From DATMNI01 sp963817515 (GTDB lineage Bacteria; Acidobacteriota; Terriglobia; Bryobacterales; Bryobacteraceae): a stretch of DNA of 64,000 bases. Where the stretch lies: NCBI GenBank assembly GCA_963817515.1, contig CAWFPJ010000031.1:682001-746000 (forward strand), in the 5' to 3' direction. The notes under the pieces are model-generated. The model had not been told where the DNA came from. It searched no databases and was given only the letters and a program-made list of their open reading frames with translations. This document shows positions 1-8,911 of the stretch, in pieces (position 1 is the first letter of the stretch; each line of letters starts with the position of its first letter). The translations under genes and the position numbers were made by a program.

Positions 1-50
1 ACAGTGACAGTGCCAGTGACACCAGAGTTATGGCCAGGGTTCGCATAACT

Positions 51-2045
51 TTACTTCTTACCGGCGCTCTTCTTGATCGCGGACGGATTGCCCCAGAAGA
101 TGAAGGTTCCCCGGCTGGTGGAAGTCACGATATCCACGGCGCCATCGTGGTTCACATCCACAGCGGCGAAGTTCGAACCGACTCCCGAGCGATTGTGAAT
201 AAGCTCCGGAACAAACTCCGCTCCGCCTTCTGCTTTTGGATTGCGCACCGTCCGATACCAATACAGGACGGCAGGGCCGTAAGGATCGGGATCGAGATAG
301 CTCTCCAGGTGCGACCAGTAGCGCTTTCCCACGATGAGGTCCGGTATGCCGTCGCCATCGATGTCCGCGAAGGCGGTGGCGTGCGGTTCGGAGAAGGTCA
401 CGTTGCCGGCATTCTTCGCCGAAAAATCGCCCATGATGGGATGCTGCACGAACGAGATATTACCTTGCTTGTCGCGCTGCTGCTCAAACCAGGCCAGCCC
501 CCATCCGTGAGCCGAAAGGGCCGTGACCACATCGTTCAATCCATCGCCGTTTACGTCATAGACTCCCATCTCGGCGCCGCCGCTGCCGAAAGCCACCGCA
601 TGGAAGGTCCAGGTTTCCTGCGCCGAACCCTTGGGTGGCTGTTCCCACCATCCAGTCGGGCCGACGACATCCACCCGGCCGTCGCCGTTGATGTCGCCTG
701 CGCCCATGCCGTGCGCATTGACGCCGATTCTCTCGGAGATCTTGTGCACGATCCACGGGGCCGTGGCGTTCGCGGGGTCCGGCTTGGCATATTCCATGGC
801 GCCGTCACCGCCAAAAAGAACTTCGGGTTTCCCGTCCCCGTCGATATCTTTCAGCAGTTCCATTTCGGTCGACGCCTGGGGCACCACATTGTAGCGATCC
901 CAACGCCGCGATTCGCCGCGGGGGTTCACGTAAAGATAGATCGGCCGTTGATCCACCATTAGAATATCGGGCCAGCCGTCGCCGGTAAAATCGTACGCGA
1001 AGTTGACCATGCCCTGCGCAAACTGGTTGCTCGGATTGTAGGTGCGGGCGGTGGTGAACTCGTGTCTCTCGGTGTAGCCCGGTCCCAGATAGTAGAACGG
1101 GCCGGAGATCACGTCCATGATGCCATCGTGATTGATGTCGGCGACTGCCGCGGACCACCCATAGTAAAAGTCCGAAATGCGCTGCATGCGGAAGTTGGCG
1201 GAAACCTCCTCCTTCGGTTCGAACTTTGGGTTGAGGTCTTTGTACGATATGTCTTTGAAGCGAACCTCGCCGGAACCGCCGGCATAAAGCGCGACGGGGC
1301 CGAAGCCCATCATCTTGTCGTTGGTGGTGGCACCGGCGCCGCCGCGCCCGCTGTTGACGGTCAACCCAAGAACGTCGGCATCCAGAATGATTTGCACGGT
1401 GTTCCAGTCGTCCGCGCGCAGTACCGGTCCGCCGCCGCGTCCGCCGCGTCCGGCAGTCCGGGGAGCAGCCGGTCTGGGAGCGGCCGGGGGCGCCGCCGGA
1501 TCCACCCGGTCGGGCGCCGGCTTCGCGAATCCGGGTACCATGTCTTCGCCGCCGCTGAACCGCGCGGTGGCCATGCGAATCATTGGCCCCGGGCCCGCCG
1601 CCAGCCTGGTGCGGCTCACTTCGCCGCCTTGCGCATCCAGCCGCAGGTCGTAATAAGAAGCAAACTCGCCCTCGCTGAGCGACACATAAACACCCTTTAT
1701 GCCATCGGCCGTCTTCTCGGCGCGCAGCAGCACGCCCGTCTTGCAAGCCGCGGCGCAACGGAACGAAGCGTAGAATGCCACGTCCTGATATCCCTTATCC
1801 AGCACCAGCCAGCCGCCGCTCTCCTGCTTCGGCACGCCGATGATTTCGCCGCTTTCGGCACGCCAGTCGGCTTGGCCTAACTGGTGCCATCCGGTCAGGA
1901 CTGACCCCTTGAATGTTACATCGGGGACGAAGTTCTGGCTTGCCGCAAAAATCGCCGATGCGATCGCCGAGACCAGTGCACAAGCGGCGATTGCAAGCAG
2001 CGGCCCAAGCCGCAAATATGACGCTGTTGGGGTGTTGGTCTTCAC
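51..2045 (-). CDS. DUF1080 / FG-GAP (VCBS) repeat exported protein
   Basis: About 664 aa from a GTG at 2045, chosen because an AAAGGGGGG ribosome-binding site lies just upstream; a longer frame to 2120 has no such support. A hydrophobic leader (about residues 10-35) is followed by a DUF1080 (3-keto-disaccharide hydrolase, laminin-G-like) domain to about 270, broken by a Pro/Arg/Gly-rich stretch. After that come about seven FG-GAP/VCBS repeats with calcium-loop motifs such as DINHDGIMD, DFTGDGWPD, DIDGDGKPE and DVNGDGLND, expected to form a beta-propeller. Probably periplasmic or surface-bound and involved in glycan binding or breakdown. The substrate cannot be read from sequence. It is divergent from the regulator at 2285. 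Confidence 0.82.
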   Translation of the reverse strand: MKTNTPTASYLRLGPLLAIAACALVSAIASAIFAASQNFVPDVTFKGSVLTGWHQLGQADWRAESGEIIGVPKQESGGWLVLDKGYQDVAFYASFRCAAACKTGVLLRAEKTADGIKGVYVSLSEGEFASYYDLRLDAQGGEVSRTRLAAGPGPMIRMATARFSGGEDMVPGFAKPAPDRVDPAAPPAAPRPAAPRTAGRGGRGGGPVLRADDWNTVQIILDADVLGLTVNSGRGGAGATTNDKMMGFGPVALYAGGSGEVRFKDISYKDLNPKFEPKEEVSANFRMQRISDFYYGWSAAVADINHDGIMDVISGPFYYLGPGYTERHEFTTARTYNPSNQFAQGMVNFAYDFTGDGWPDILMVDQRPIYLYVNPRGESRRWDRYNVVPQASTEMELLKDIDGDGKPEVLFGGDGAMEYAKPDPANATAPWIVHKISERIGVNAHGMGAGDINGDGRVDVVGPTGWWEQPPKGSAQETWTFHAVAFGSGGAEMGVYDVNGDGLNDVVTALSAHGWGLAWFEQQRDKQGNISFVQHPIMGDFSAKNAGNVTFSEPHATAFADIDGDGIPDLIVGKRYWSHLESYLDPDPYGPAVLYWYRTVRNPKAEGGAEFVPELIHNRSGVGSNFAAVDVNHDGAVDIVTSTSRGTFIFWGNPSAIKKSAGKK

Positions 2046-2136
2046 TGGAACTGCCCCCCTTTCCGGCAAAATAGCTAAAGGCGCGCGGTAAAGCAAGGTG
2101 ACGACAGCGGAATGTACCACCGATGCCCCGAACCGG

Positions 2137-2208
2137 CAACGTTAGACGTTCCACCCCCGCCGCGTTCAATAGAATGCTGGATATCTGAGCTACGTTTCTA
2201 ACCGTTAG
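2137..2208. promoter_or_regulatory. CTAAC/GTTAG motifs in the divergent intergenic region
   Basis: The region between the divergent genes contains CAACGTTAG (2137-2145) and the odd-centred palindrome CTAACCGTTAG (2198-2208). The same CAACGTTAG core recurs upstream of the TonB-dependent receptor at 8808-8816. These could be operator half-sites for a regulator such as the adjacent CadC-like protein. No binding evidence exists and short motifs recur by chance, so this is tentative. Confidence 0.25.
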
Positions 2209-2284
2209 GCGGATCGCCCCGGCGGCATTATCTGGAATTTGCGGGCCCGGTTTATGATATGCTTCGCCTGTCAGGCCTGTCCCC

Positions 2285-3691
2285 ATGCCGGGAAGAGTGA
2301 ATCAGTTTGACCAGATAGCCGCCAGGACGAAAGTGATTGAGGTGGCTCCCGATGCCGTGGCCTTTCGAGCCCACGTCCGGGAAATTATCGAGAGTCCTGC
2401 TTTCCGGGGAAGCCGCCGAAGCCAGGAGTTTCTGCAATTTATCGTCAACATGGCATTAGACCGTCACTTCAAGGAATTGAAGGAGCGGGCCCTGGGAGTT
2501 GAACTCTTCGGCAGGGCGCCTTCCTACGATACCGGAGATGACGCCATAGTTCGGGTCACCGCATGTGACGTGCGCAAGCGCCTAAACCATTTCTATGCTG
2601 AATTCGGCCTCGAGTCGGATTTCCGGGTTGAAGTTCCCCCGGGATCTTACATCCCGGAATTTCGCAGGACCGCGGCTGCATTCCCCAGCCATACGGAAGC
2701 TGTCGAGAAACCGGCGGCGGCGCTCGAGGTACCCGGGAGTCCTGCCGAGAGTCCCGCCGTCACCGCGGCCCCGGCAGTGGTTGCGCAGCGGAGCACGGTG
2801 TGGCCCACAGTGTGGCGCTCGCTCGGGTTTGCGCTGCTGGTCGTGAGCCTATGCCTGGCTCTTTGGTTTTGGAATCGGCAGCACTCCACCGTGGCCCATT
2901 CGTCGCCCGAGCACATACTGCCATGGTCGGCGATGATTCAACCAAATCGCCAGATCCATGTGATTTTCTGCGATCCGGAAATTGTGACCATCCAGCGGCT
3001 GCTGAACTTCACCGAATCTCTCTCAGACTACGCGAACCAGCATTACTGGCCCAGTCCCGCGTCGCTGAAACCTGAGATGCAGCGGATGATGCAGGCCATA
3101 TCGTTCCGCGGGGTAAGCGTTGCGGCGGTGGATGCGGGGATTGCGCTGAGAATCGCCAGTCTTACGGTGCCTGGCACCAGGCGCGCCATGGAAACGCACA
3201 CAGCCCGCAGTGTCCGTCTGGGCGATTTCAAAGCCGAGAATAACTTCATTCTCCTGGGAAGTCCCCGTTCAAATCCGTGGGTTGATCTTTTCCAGGATCA
3301 ATTGGATTTCAGTTTCGAGTTTGATAACATCCGCAAATCCGAGTTCGTTCGCAACAAGCGGCCGCAGACAGGAGAAGCGGCCACGTATGTCCCGACCGCT
3401 GAAGGCTGGGGCACTGGTCAGGCATACGCCATCGTCGCCCTGGTAAGCAATCCCAACCAGGGCGGTCAAGTCCTGCTTCTGGCCGGCTCGAACGCGGAGG
3501 CCACCGAGGCTGCGGGAAAACTCGCTACCGATCTGGATCTGCTGTACCGGACTTTGAAGAGCCACGGAATTGATCCATCCGGCCCAACTCGCCATTTCGA
3601 AATCCTCTTGCGGGTTTCGACCATGGCCGGGTCGCCGAATACCTTCGACGCCATCGCATGCCGTGCCTTGCCTGGAAAAACCGCCGATTAG
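2285..3691 (+). CDS. CadC-like membrane-anchored transcriptional regulator / sensor
   Basis: 468 aa. Residues 20-125 match the N-terminal winged-helix-like module common in acidobacterial and rhizobial proteins often annotated as adenylate cyclase or CadC-like (key strings SRRSQEFLQFIV, LKERALGVELFGR, YDTGDDAIVRV, VRKRL). A Pro/Ala-rich linker leads to one membrane segment at about 176-197, then a roughly 270-residue outer domain that I do not recognise. The layout suggests that an external signal controls a cytoplasmic DNA-binding head. No cyclase catalytic domain is present. It diverges from the DUF1080/FG-GAP gene and is close to a TonB-dependent receptor, so it may control that carbohydrate locus; this is inference. 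Confidence 0.65.
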   Translation: MPGRVNQFDQIAARTKVIEVAPDAVAFRAHVREIIESPAFRGSRRSQEFLQFIVNMALDRHFKELKERALGVELFGRAPSYDTGDDAIVRVTACDVRKRLNHFYAEFGLESDFRVEVPPGSYIPEFRRTAAAFPSHTEAVEKPAAALEVPGSPAESPAVTAAPAVVAQRSTVWPTVWRSLGFALLVVSLCLALWFWNRQHSTVAHSSPEHILPWSAMIQPNRQIHVIFCDPEIVTIQRLLNFTESLSDYANQHYWPSPASLKPEMQRMMQAISFRGVSVAAVDAGIALRIASLTVPGTRRAMETHTARSVRLGDFKAENNFILLGSPRSNPWVDLFQDQLDFSFEFDNIRKSEFVRNKRPQTGEAATYVPTAEGWGTGQAYAIVALVSNPNQGGQVLLLAGSNAEATEAAGKLATDLDLLYRTLKSHGIDPSGPTRHFEILLRVSTMAGSPNTFDAIACRALPGKTAD

Positions 3692-3735
3692 GCAGACGAA
3701 CTTATCAGTGCATGGTGGCGCAGGCGGTTTCGCCG

Positions 3736-3961
3736 AATGTCACTTAGTTTTCGGTAGCGCCGGCAATCTTGTTGCCGGTACTTGCCGCATGCCGAATAAC
3801 CCACCGGCAACAAGATTGCCGGCGCTACCGGGAAAGCTCGTTACTGGTTCCTTGGTATTCGGTGTAACAGATCTCCAGGTGGCTTACTGAAGACCGTCTC
3901 AGATGAGTGTCGTCCCGCAATCTGTGCAGAGTGTCCGAGTTTGGGAAAACTAAGTGACATT
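3736..3961. repeat. Nested inverted repeat element between convergent genes
   Basis: Outer perfect 17-bp arms (3736-3752 and 3945-3961, AATGTCACTTAGTTTTC and its complement) abut an inner perfect 27-bp inverted repeat (3753-3779 and 3803-3829, core GGTAGCGCCGGCAATC). A direct GGCGGTTTCGCC flanks the whole at 3723-3734 and 3963-3974. The inner arms belong to the GGTARCGCCGGC repeat family also seen at 28.8 and 49.9 kb. The 293-base gap between the two stop codons holds nothing else that I can see. Confidence 0.85.
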
Positions 3962-3984
3962 GGGCGGTTTCGCCTGCGGCTTTT

Positions 3985-5304
3985 CTAAGGTGTCACCACA
4001 GTCCCATCAAGCGCCCGGTCCGTGCCGTACGCGCCGCCGTTGCGAGTCTCCGTAATCGGATACTTAGCTGCCATCTCCTCGTTGATATCGATTCCCAGGC
4101 CCGGACGGCCGCTGCCATACATATAGCCCTTTCGGATCTCGGCCGTTCCGGGAAGCATCTCGTGCACCAGCGGTGGAAAGTGATTCTCCTCCTGGATGCC
4201 GAACGCCGTGCTCGACAGATCCACGTGATAGGCAGCCAGTTGATTCACCGGGTCGTTCTCGCCGCCCTCCTGGAAGGCAGTCTTGACGCCGAAGACTTCG
4301 CACAAATTGGCCAGCTTCTTCGCCGGCGTGATGCCGCCAATGGCAGTGACGCGCGTGCGGATGAAGTTGATTATGCGCTCTGTGATCAGCGGGTAATATT
4401 CGGCCGGATTTGAAAAGACCTCGCCCACCGCTTGCGGCGTGGCACACACCTTGCGCACCTCCTTATACCAGGCGACTTGCTCCGGCGGCAACAGATCTTC
4501 GATGAAGTAGAGATGGTAAGGCTCCATCTTCTTCGAGAAGAGCAGGGCGTTCGATCCGCTCAAATGGGAATGGACGTCGTGCAGCAGCTTGGGCGCGAAG
4601 CCCACCTTGGATCGTACATACTCAAACACCGGCGGAATGGTCTCGACGTACAGGTCCTCATCGAAGGCCTGGCCCTGGTAGCCGCCCTCCGCGCGATTGC
4701 CTTCGTTTGCACGAATGAAGCCACCGCCGCCGTAGCCGCCCTCGCCATACTGCAGGCGGATATGCCGGTATCCGCTCTCCATTGATTTGGCGACGGCATC
4801 CGCGGCCTGCTCCTTCGTCCGCCCGGAAACGTGGTCATAACATGCTACGGCATCGTGCGCCCGGCCGCCCAGCATCTCATACACCGGCATTCCTCCGCGC
4901 TTGCCTTTGATATCCCACAAGGCCTCGTCCATGGCCCCAATCACCTTGTTGTTGACTGGACCTCCGCGCCAGTAGGTACGGAAATTGGCGCTCTGCCACA
5001 GGTCTTCGATGCGGTCGGGATCCTTGCCGATCAGCCACGGCTTGAGATGCTTTTCAAGCGCCGACGCCACCGCGAGAGTCTGGAAGTTGTCGTTGGCCGA
5101 CCCGATGCCGTAGAGGCCCGCCTCGCTGGTGATGATTTTCAAGAAGACCCAGCGGTAGCCCCGGCCCCCGTTGGTGGTGATGACTTTGACATCCTTGATG
5201 GTCAACGGCGGCAGCCCCTTGAGACGGTTGCTGAAGTCGTCGGCCGCCGCGGCCGGCATCAGTGGCACAGCCGGCAATGCTTTGAAGAAATCTCTGCGTC
5301 GCAT
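3985..5304 (-). CDS. ManD-like enolase-superfamily dehydratase (mandelate racemase/muconate lactonizing family)
   Basis: 439 aa with a twin-arginine-like leader (MRRRDFF, Ala-rich to about 21). It resembles the mannonate dehydratase/RspA branch: an Asp-x-His pair in LLHDVHSHL near residue 243, a Glu in YFIEDLLPPEQ near 269 and a Glu in AVGEVFSNP near 294 provide the metal site and an acid/base residue. The barrel continues through ITPAKKLANLCE and ends with the usual PGLGIDINEE lid region. Probable reaction: dehydration of a sugar acid; the exact substrate is unknown. AGGAGG precedes the ATG. It lies 51 bases downstream of the TonB-dependent receptor on the same strand. An exported ManD homologue is unusual. 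Confidence 0.8.
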   Translation of the reverse strand: MRRRDFFKALPAVPLMPAAAADDFSNRLKGLPPLTIKDVKVITTNGGRGYRWVFLKIITSEAGLYGIGSANDNFQTLAVASALEKHLKPWLIGKDPDRIEDLWQSANFRTYWRGGPVNNKVIGAMDEALWDIKGKRGGMPVYEMLGGRAHDAVACYDHVSGRTKEQAADAVAKSMESGYRHIRLQYGEGGYGGGGFIRANEGNRAEGGYQGQAFDEDLYVETIPPVFEYVRSKVGFAPKLLHDVHSHLSGSNALLFSKKMEPYHLYFIEDLLPPEQVAWYKEVRKVCATPQAVGEVFSNPAEYYPLITERIINFIRTRVTAIGGITPAKKLANLCEVFGVKTAFQEGGENDPVNQLAAYHVDLSSTAFGIQEENHFPPLVHEMLPGTAEIRKGYMYGSGRPGLGIDINEEMAAKYPITETRNGGAYGTDRALDGTVVTP

Positions 5305-5334
5305 TGGTCCTCCTCGCGTCTATCCGTTTACAGT

Positions 5335-5371
5335 TTAGAACTGTAGACGCGAGCTTTAGAACTGTAAACGC
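5335..5371. repeat. Stop-codon-spanning tandem duplication at the receptor 3' end
   Basis: The last 16 bases of the TonB-dependent receptor gene, including its stop (5356-5371, TTAGAACTGTAAACGC on the + strand), recur at 5335-5350 with one mismatch, a period of 21. Only the first copy read by the gene is translated. Two other genes here show the same type of duplication. Confidence 0.85.
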
Positions 5372-8300
5372 AGAGCCATAGTAATGGTGCGGTTGTTCGC
5401 CTTGGTGGTGATCTGTCCGAACGTCGACGAAGTAATCGAGGCGCTGGGCGCACCCGCGTTAGGGTGATTCAGGATGTCGTACATCTCGGCGCGGAACTGC
5501 AGCCGCATTCCCTCCCGGATCGGCTGCCACCGGCTCAGGGCGGAATCGAAAGTGATCAATCCGGGATTGCGCAGATCGGGCTCCGTGCGCGAGTCGTTCC
5601 CCATCGAATACTGCGCCGGATTCACAAACGCAGTGGTATCGAACCACTGGTTCAGGCTTTGCCCGCTCGCCAGGTTCCCGTCCTTCAGGCGGTTTGCCGT
5701 GCACCCGATGCCGGACACGCCCGGTAGATTGCACGAAGCGCTGATGGCGATGGGAGTGCCGGTCTGCATCGTGAAGATGCCGCTGGTCTGCCAGTTGCCC
5801 AGGATCCAACTCCCAATTCCATGGGAAAGGAATTGCTTGCCGCGTCCGAAAGGCAGCTCATAAACGAAGTTGCTGACCCAGCGCTGCGAGATGTCGTTAG
5901 GCGATACGCTTCTCGATTGCGCGAGGTTGTAAGGGTTGTCGTAATTAGCGCCGCCGACAAACCGCTCATTCACATTGTCGATCAGCTTGGCGGTCGTATA
6001 GGACGATTGGAACAGCAAGCCGTGCGCGAACGCCCTTTCCGCCCGCAGCGTAAATCCGTGATAAATCGAATCGCCCACTGAGCCGCGAATCTGGCTGACG
6101 CCGGTGTACTGGGGATAGGGCACTAACTGCGACCCCAACCTCACGGTCGCCGCGCTCAAACTCCCGGAGGCGATCTTGCCGAAGAAGGGATTGGGAACCA
6201 GATTGTTGAGCTGCGTTCCGAGCGACAGGTATTGCGGGAACGTCGCGTTGGCGGTGTAGTTGTTCCAGATATGCTCGCCGCGGGTGCCGATGTAAGCAGC
6301 TTCCACCAGGAGGTTCTTCGTGAGGCTGCGCTGGATGTTGGCGTTCCACATCTGGTTCAGGGGAGTGATCCATTGCGGGAAAATCGCGCCGATGCTATTG
6401 CCGATGAGAGCATTGGGGAACGGCAGCAGACCGGTGACGAATGGATTGGCCAGCGAAGCCCCGACGGGTGGAGTGTTGGGCGCGGCCGGGGCCTGCCCAA
6501 GGTAAACGGGAGTGGCCGTTTCCGAGCCGCTGCCAAGGTCGCCGGGGCTGGAGCCGATGCCGCCGCTACCCGGAGCGTAGAATATTCCGTATCCGGCCCG
6601 GAACACGGTATTCGGCATAAACGTCCACGCCAGGCCGATACGGGGCGCCCAATTGTTCATTCGCGTATCGCTGGGATAACGGTGCGAACTGGTGGTCGGG
6701 GTCAGCAAGCCCTTCAGGCCGGTGATCGGATCCGTGGCGCTGGGGTCAAAGTAGGCCAGGTGATTGTAGCGCTCCTTCCACGGGGTCTGGTATTCCCAAC
6801 GCACACCCAGGTTCACGGTCAGGTTGCGGGTTACCTTCCAATCGTCTTGCAGGTACCAGTTATAGCTGGTCTGCAATAGCGCCAGCGAAGGCCCGATGGT
6901 GAACTGTCCTCCGGTGGGCGCTCCCAGCAGAGCGGTGGCTACTCCGTAGCCAGCAGTGGCGGATGCCGCGGCCGGGTCGGGCCCTTGGGTATAGGCGCGG
7001 GTGAACTGGAAGTCGCCCGAAGGATAATCCGGACGGAACGTGTTGAACTGGCAGAAGAGCATATCGTAGCCGGTCTTAAGTGCGTGCGCGCCTTTCAGCC
7101 ACGTAAAGTGCGCCTGCACTTCGGGGGTGCCTTCGGCGTCCACATCGTGCGAGGCCCGTTGCGGCCCAAGCGCGGTCATGTCGGTAACTTCAACCAGCGG
7201 GAAGAGCGCATCGGCGGCCGCATTTTTCAAATACTGAGGCAGCCCCAGGCTGGTGATGTCGAAGCCCGCGCTAAGCGGCGTCAGCCGGATCACAGAGCGC
7301 GCAATGCCAAAACGGAATTCGCCAATCAGGGTCGGCGTAAAAGTTTCGGTGTCGCTCAGCGCGTAGGTGTAGCCGGTGGTGTTCTGGTTGCCGCCGCCGT
7401 TGGTTCCTTCTCCCGGAAAGGCAATGTTTGTGAACGGAGTGGTACGCGGCGAAATCTGTTCGCCAAACCTGAAGAACAGCCGGTTCCTATCGCCGAAGTT
7501 CTGGTCCACTCGCGTGAAGTACTTCTTGTTGTTGTTGATCGAGGAGACCTGCGTCGCGTAATTGTTGATCACGCCCGGCAGCGTCGGGTCGGGATAATAC
7601 GACATGATCTTCCTGATGATCGGATCGATCCGGTTGGCGGGGATCACGTTGCCCGGGAAAGCCGTGCGCCCGTAGCCGCTCGCCTTGGTAGGGTCCGCCA
7701 CTGTGGTCAGGGGATCGTAAATCTGGATCAGCGCGCCGGTGTTGGTGAACGTCTGCGAGAAATCACCGGCCTTCTGTTGAGTGGTGGGAACGTTTCCGGT
7801 GACGGCGGCGGGGGCGTGATCCACCACATATTCCCAGTTGAAGAAGAAGAAGGTCTTGTTGCGCCCGTTGTAAACGTGAGGAATATAGACGGGCCCCGAT
7901 ACCGAGAAGCCGAATTCGTTGTGCCGCTGCAGGCCGCGCGGCACATTGTTTCGATTGTTGTTCCAACTGTTGGCGTTCAATTTGTCGTTCTTGAGAAAAT
8001 CATAGGCGCTGCCATGCAACTGGTTGGTGCCGGTCTTGCCCGCCGCGGTGAGCACGCCGCCAACCGAGCGCCCGTATTCGGCCGAAAAGCTGTTGGTAAT
8101 AAACCGGACTTCCTGAACCGTCTCCATGGGCGGAGTATAGTTGTTGTCCAGAGTCGAATTGTTCCGGGTGTCCTGCCCATCCAGCAGGATGGCGGTGGTG
8201 TTGGACCGGCCTCCATTCACAATCGGCCCCGTCCCGGTGTTGCCCGTGGCAATCACGCCCGGTGCCAGCGTCGCCACGGAATACGCGCTGCGGTTAATGG

Positions 8301-8739
8301 GTAGCTCCAGAATCTGCGTAACGCCTGTTACGTATCCCAATGAGGAACTCACCTGTTCCACCAGCACCGCATTGGACGTTACTGTGACTTCATCGTGCAC
8401 GCTGCCCGGCTTCAAGGTGACGTTGATGGTGGCGTTCTGGCCCACCAGTACCGGCACCGCGGTAACGCGGCCCAGTGCAAACCCGTCCTTCTGCACAACC
8501 ACGTCATATTCTCCAGCCAACAGATACGGGATCTTGTAGTACCCGTCCTCGGTGGTTTCCGCCACGGCAACGGCGCGGGTGGCCTGGTTCGTAGCGGTAA
8601 CCTTCGCCTTCGGGATTGAGGCCCCGGTCGCATCCACCACGGCTCCGGTAATCGCCCCTTGCTCAACTTGGGCAAAGCAGAAAAATGCATTCGTAATCGC
8701 CAGCAGAGGCGCGATTAGAAAAGGCGTATTGCGAGACAT
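5356..8739 (-). CDS. TonB-dependent receptor, Oar-like, with carboxypeptidase-regulatory N-domain
   Basis: 1127 aa. A signal peptide (1-23) is followed by a carboxypeptidase regulatory-like domain at about 26-110 (GAITGAVVDATGASIPKA), a plug domain at about 120-230 (NGGRSNTTAILLDGQD) and a long beta-barrel ending in the terminal Phe typical of outer-membrane proteins. The family is strongly expanded in acidobacteria and imports bulky ligands, often oligosaccharides. The N-domain is not a TonB box, so energising by TonB is assumed from family. GGAGA lies 9 bases before the ATG. The neighbouring sugar enzymes suggest a carbohydrate ligand; the ligand itself cannot be read. Confidence 0.9.
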   Translation of the reverse strand: MSRNTPFLIAPLLAITNAFFCFAQVEQGAITGAVVDATGASIPKAKVTATNQATRAVAVAETTEDGYYKIPYLLAGEYDVVVQKDGFALGRVTAVPVLVGQNATINVTLKPGSVHDEVTVTSNAVLVEQVSSSLGYVTGVTQILELPINRSAYSVATLAPGVIATGNTGTGPIVNGGRSNTTAILLDGQDTRNNSTLDNNYTPPMETVQEVRFITNSFSAEYGRSVGGVLTAAGKTGTNQLHGSAYDFLKNDKLNANSWNNNRNNVPRGLQRHNEFGFSVSGPVYIPHVYNGRNKTFFFFNWEYVVDHAPAAVTGNVPTTQQKAGDFSQTFTNTGALIQIYDPLTTVADPTKASGYGRTAFPGNVIPANRIDPIIRKIMSYYPDPTLPGVINNYATQVSSINNNKKYFTRVDQNFGDRNRLFFRFGEQISPRTTPFTNIAFPGEGTNGGGNQNTTGYTYALSDTETFTPTLIGEFRFGIARSVIRLTPLSAGFDITSLGLPQYLKNAAADALFPLVEVTDMTALGPQRASHDVDAEGTPEVQAHFTWLKGAHALKTGYDMLFCQFNTFRPDYPSGDFQFTRAYTQGPDPAAASATAGYGVATALLGAPTGGQFTIGPSLALLQTSYNWYLQDDWKVTRNLTVNLGVRWEYQTPWKERYNHLAYFDPSATDPITGLKGLLTPTTSSHRYPSDTRMNNWAPRIGLAWTFMPNTVFRAGYGIFYAPGSGGIGSSPGDLGSGSETATPVYLGQAPAAPNTPPVGASLANPFVTGLLPFPNALIGNSIGAIFPQWITPLNQMWNANIQRSLTKNLLVEAAYIGTRGEHIWNNYTANATFPQYLSLGTQLNNLVPNPFFGKIASGSLSAATVRLGSQLVPYPQYTGVSQIRGSVGDSIYHGFTLRAERAFAHGLLFQSSYTTAKLIDNVNERFVGGANYDNPYNLAQSRSVSPNDISQRWVSNFVYELPFGRGKQFLSHGIGSWILGNWQTSGIFTMQTGTPIAISASCNLPGVSGIGCTANRLKDGNLASGQSLNQWFDTTAFVNPAQYSMGNDSRTEPDLRNPGLITFDSALSRWQPIREGMRLQFRAEMYDILNHPNAGAPSASITSSTFGQITTKANNRTITMALRLQF

Positions 8740-8809
8740 ATTGATTGTTCTCCTATTAACGACAGCGATTGAGTTACCAGGATTGTAAGCCCAACCAGGA
8801 GTCTGATCA

Positions 8810-8832
8810 ACGTTAGGATGGATAGCTAACGT
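8810..8832. promoter_or_regulatory. Inverted repeat upstream of the TonB-dependent receptor
   Basis: ACGTTAG (8810-8816) and CTAACGT (8826-8832) form a perfect 7-bp inverted repeat with 9 bases between, about 70 bases upstream of the receptor start. Size and placement suit a dimeric repressor or activator site. The same core occurs upstream of the gene ending at 51. Inference only. Confidence 0.35.
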
Positions 8833-8911
8833 CAGCCTAATAGCAAGAAAATAAGAGGTATTTGCGCGCGGTGCTTTTCTATCGGTTAGCCCCTCGGGGA
8901 TAACAGGTCGG

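Noticed and set aside
6985..8304. 439-aa frame antisense to the TonB-dependent receptor
   Set aside because: Composition-driven shadow; receptor motifs on the other strand are unambiguous.
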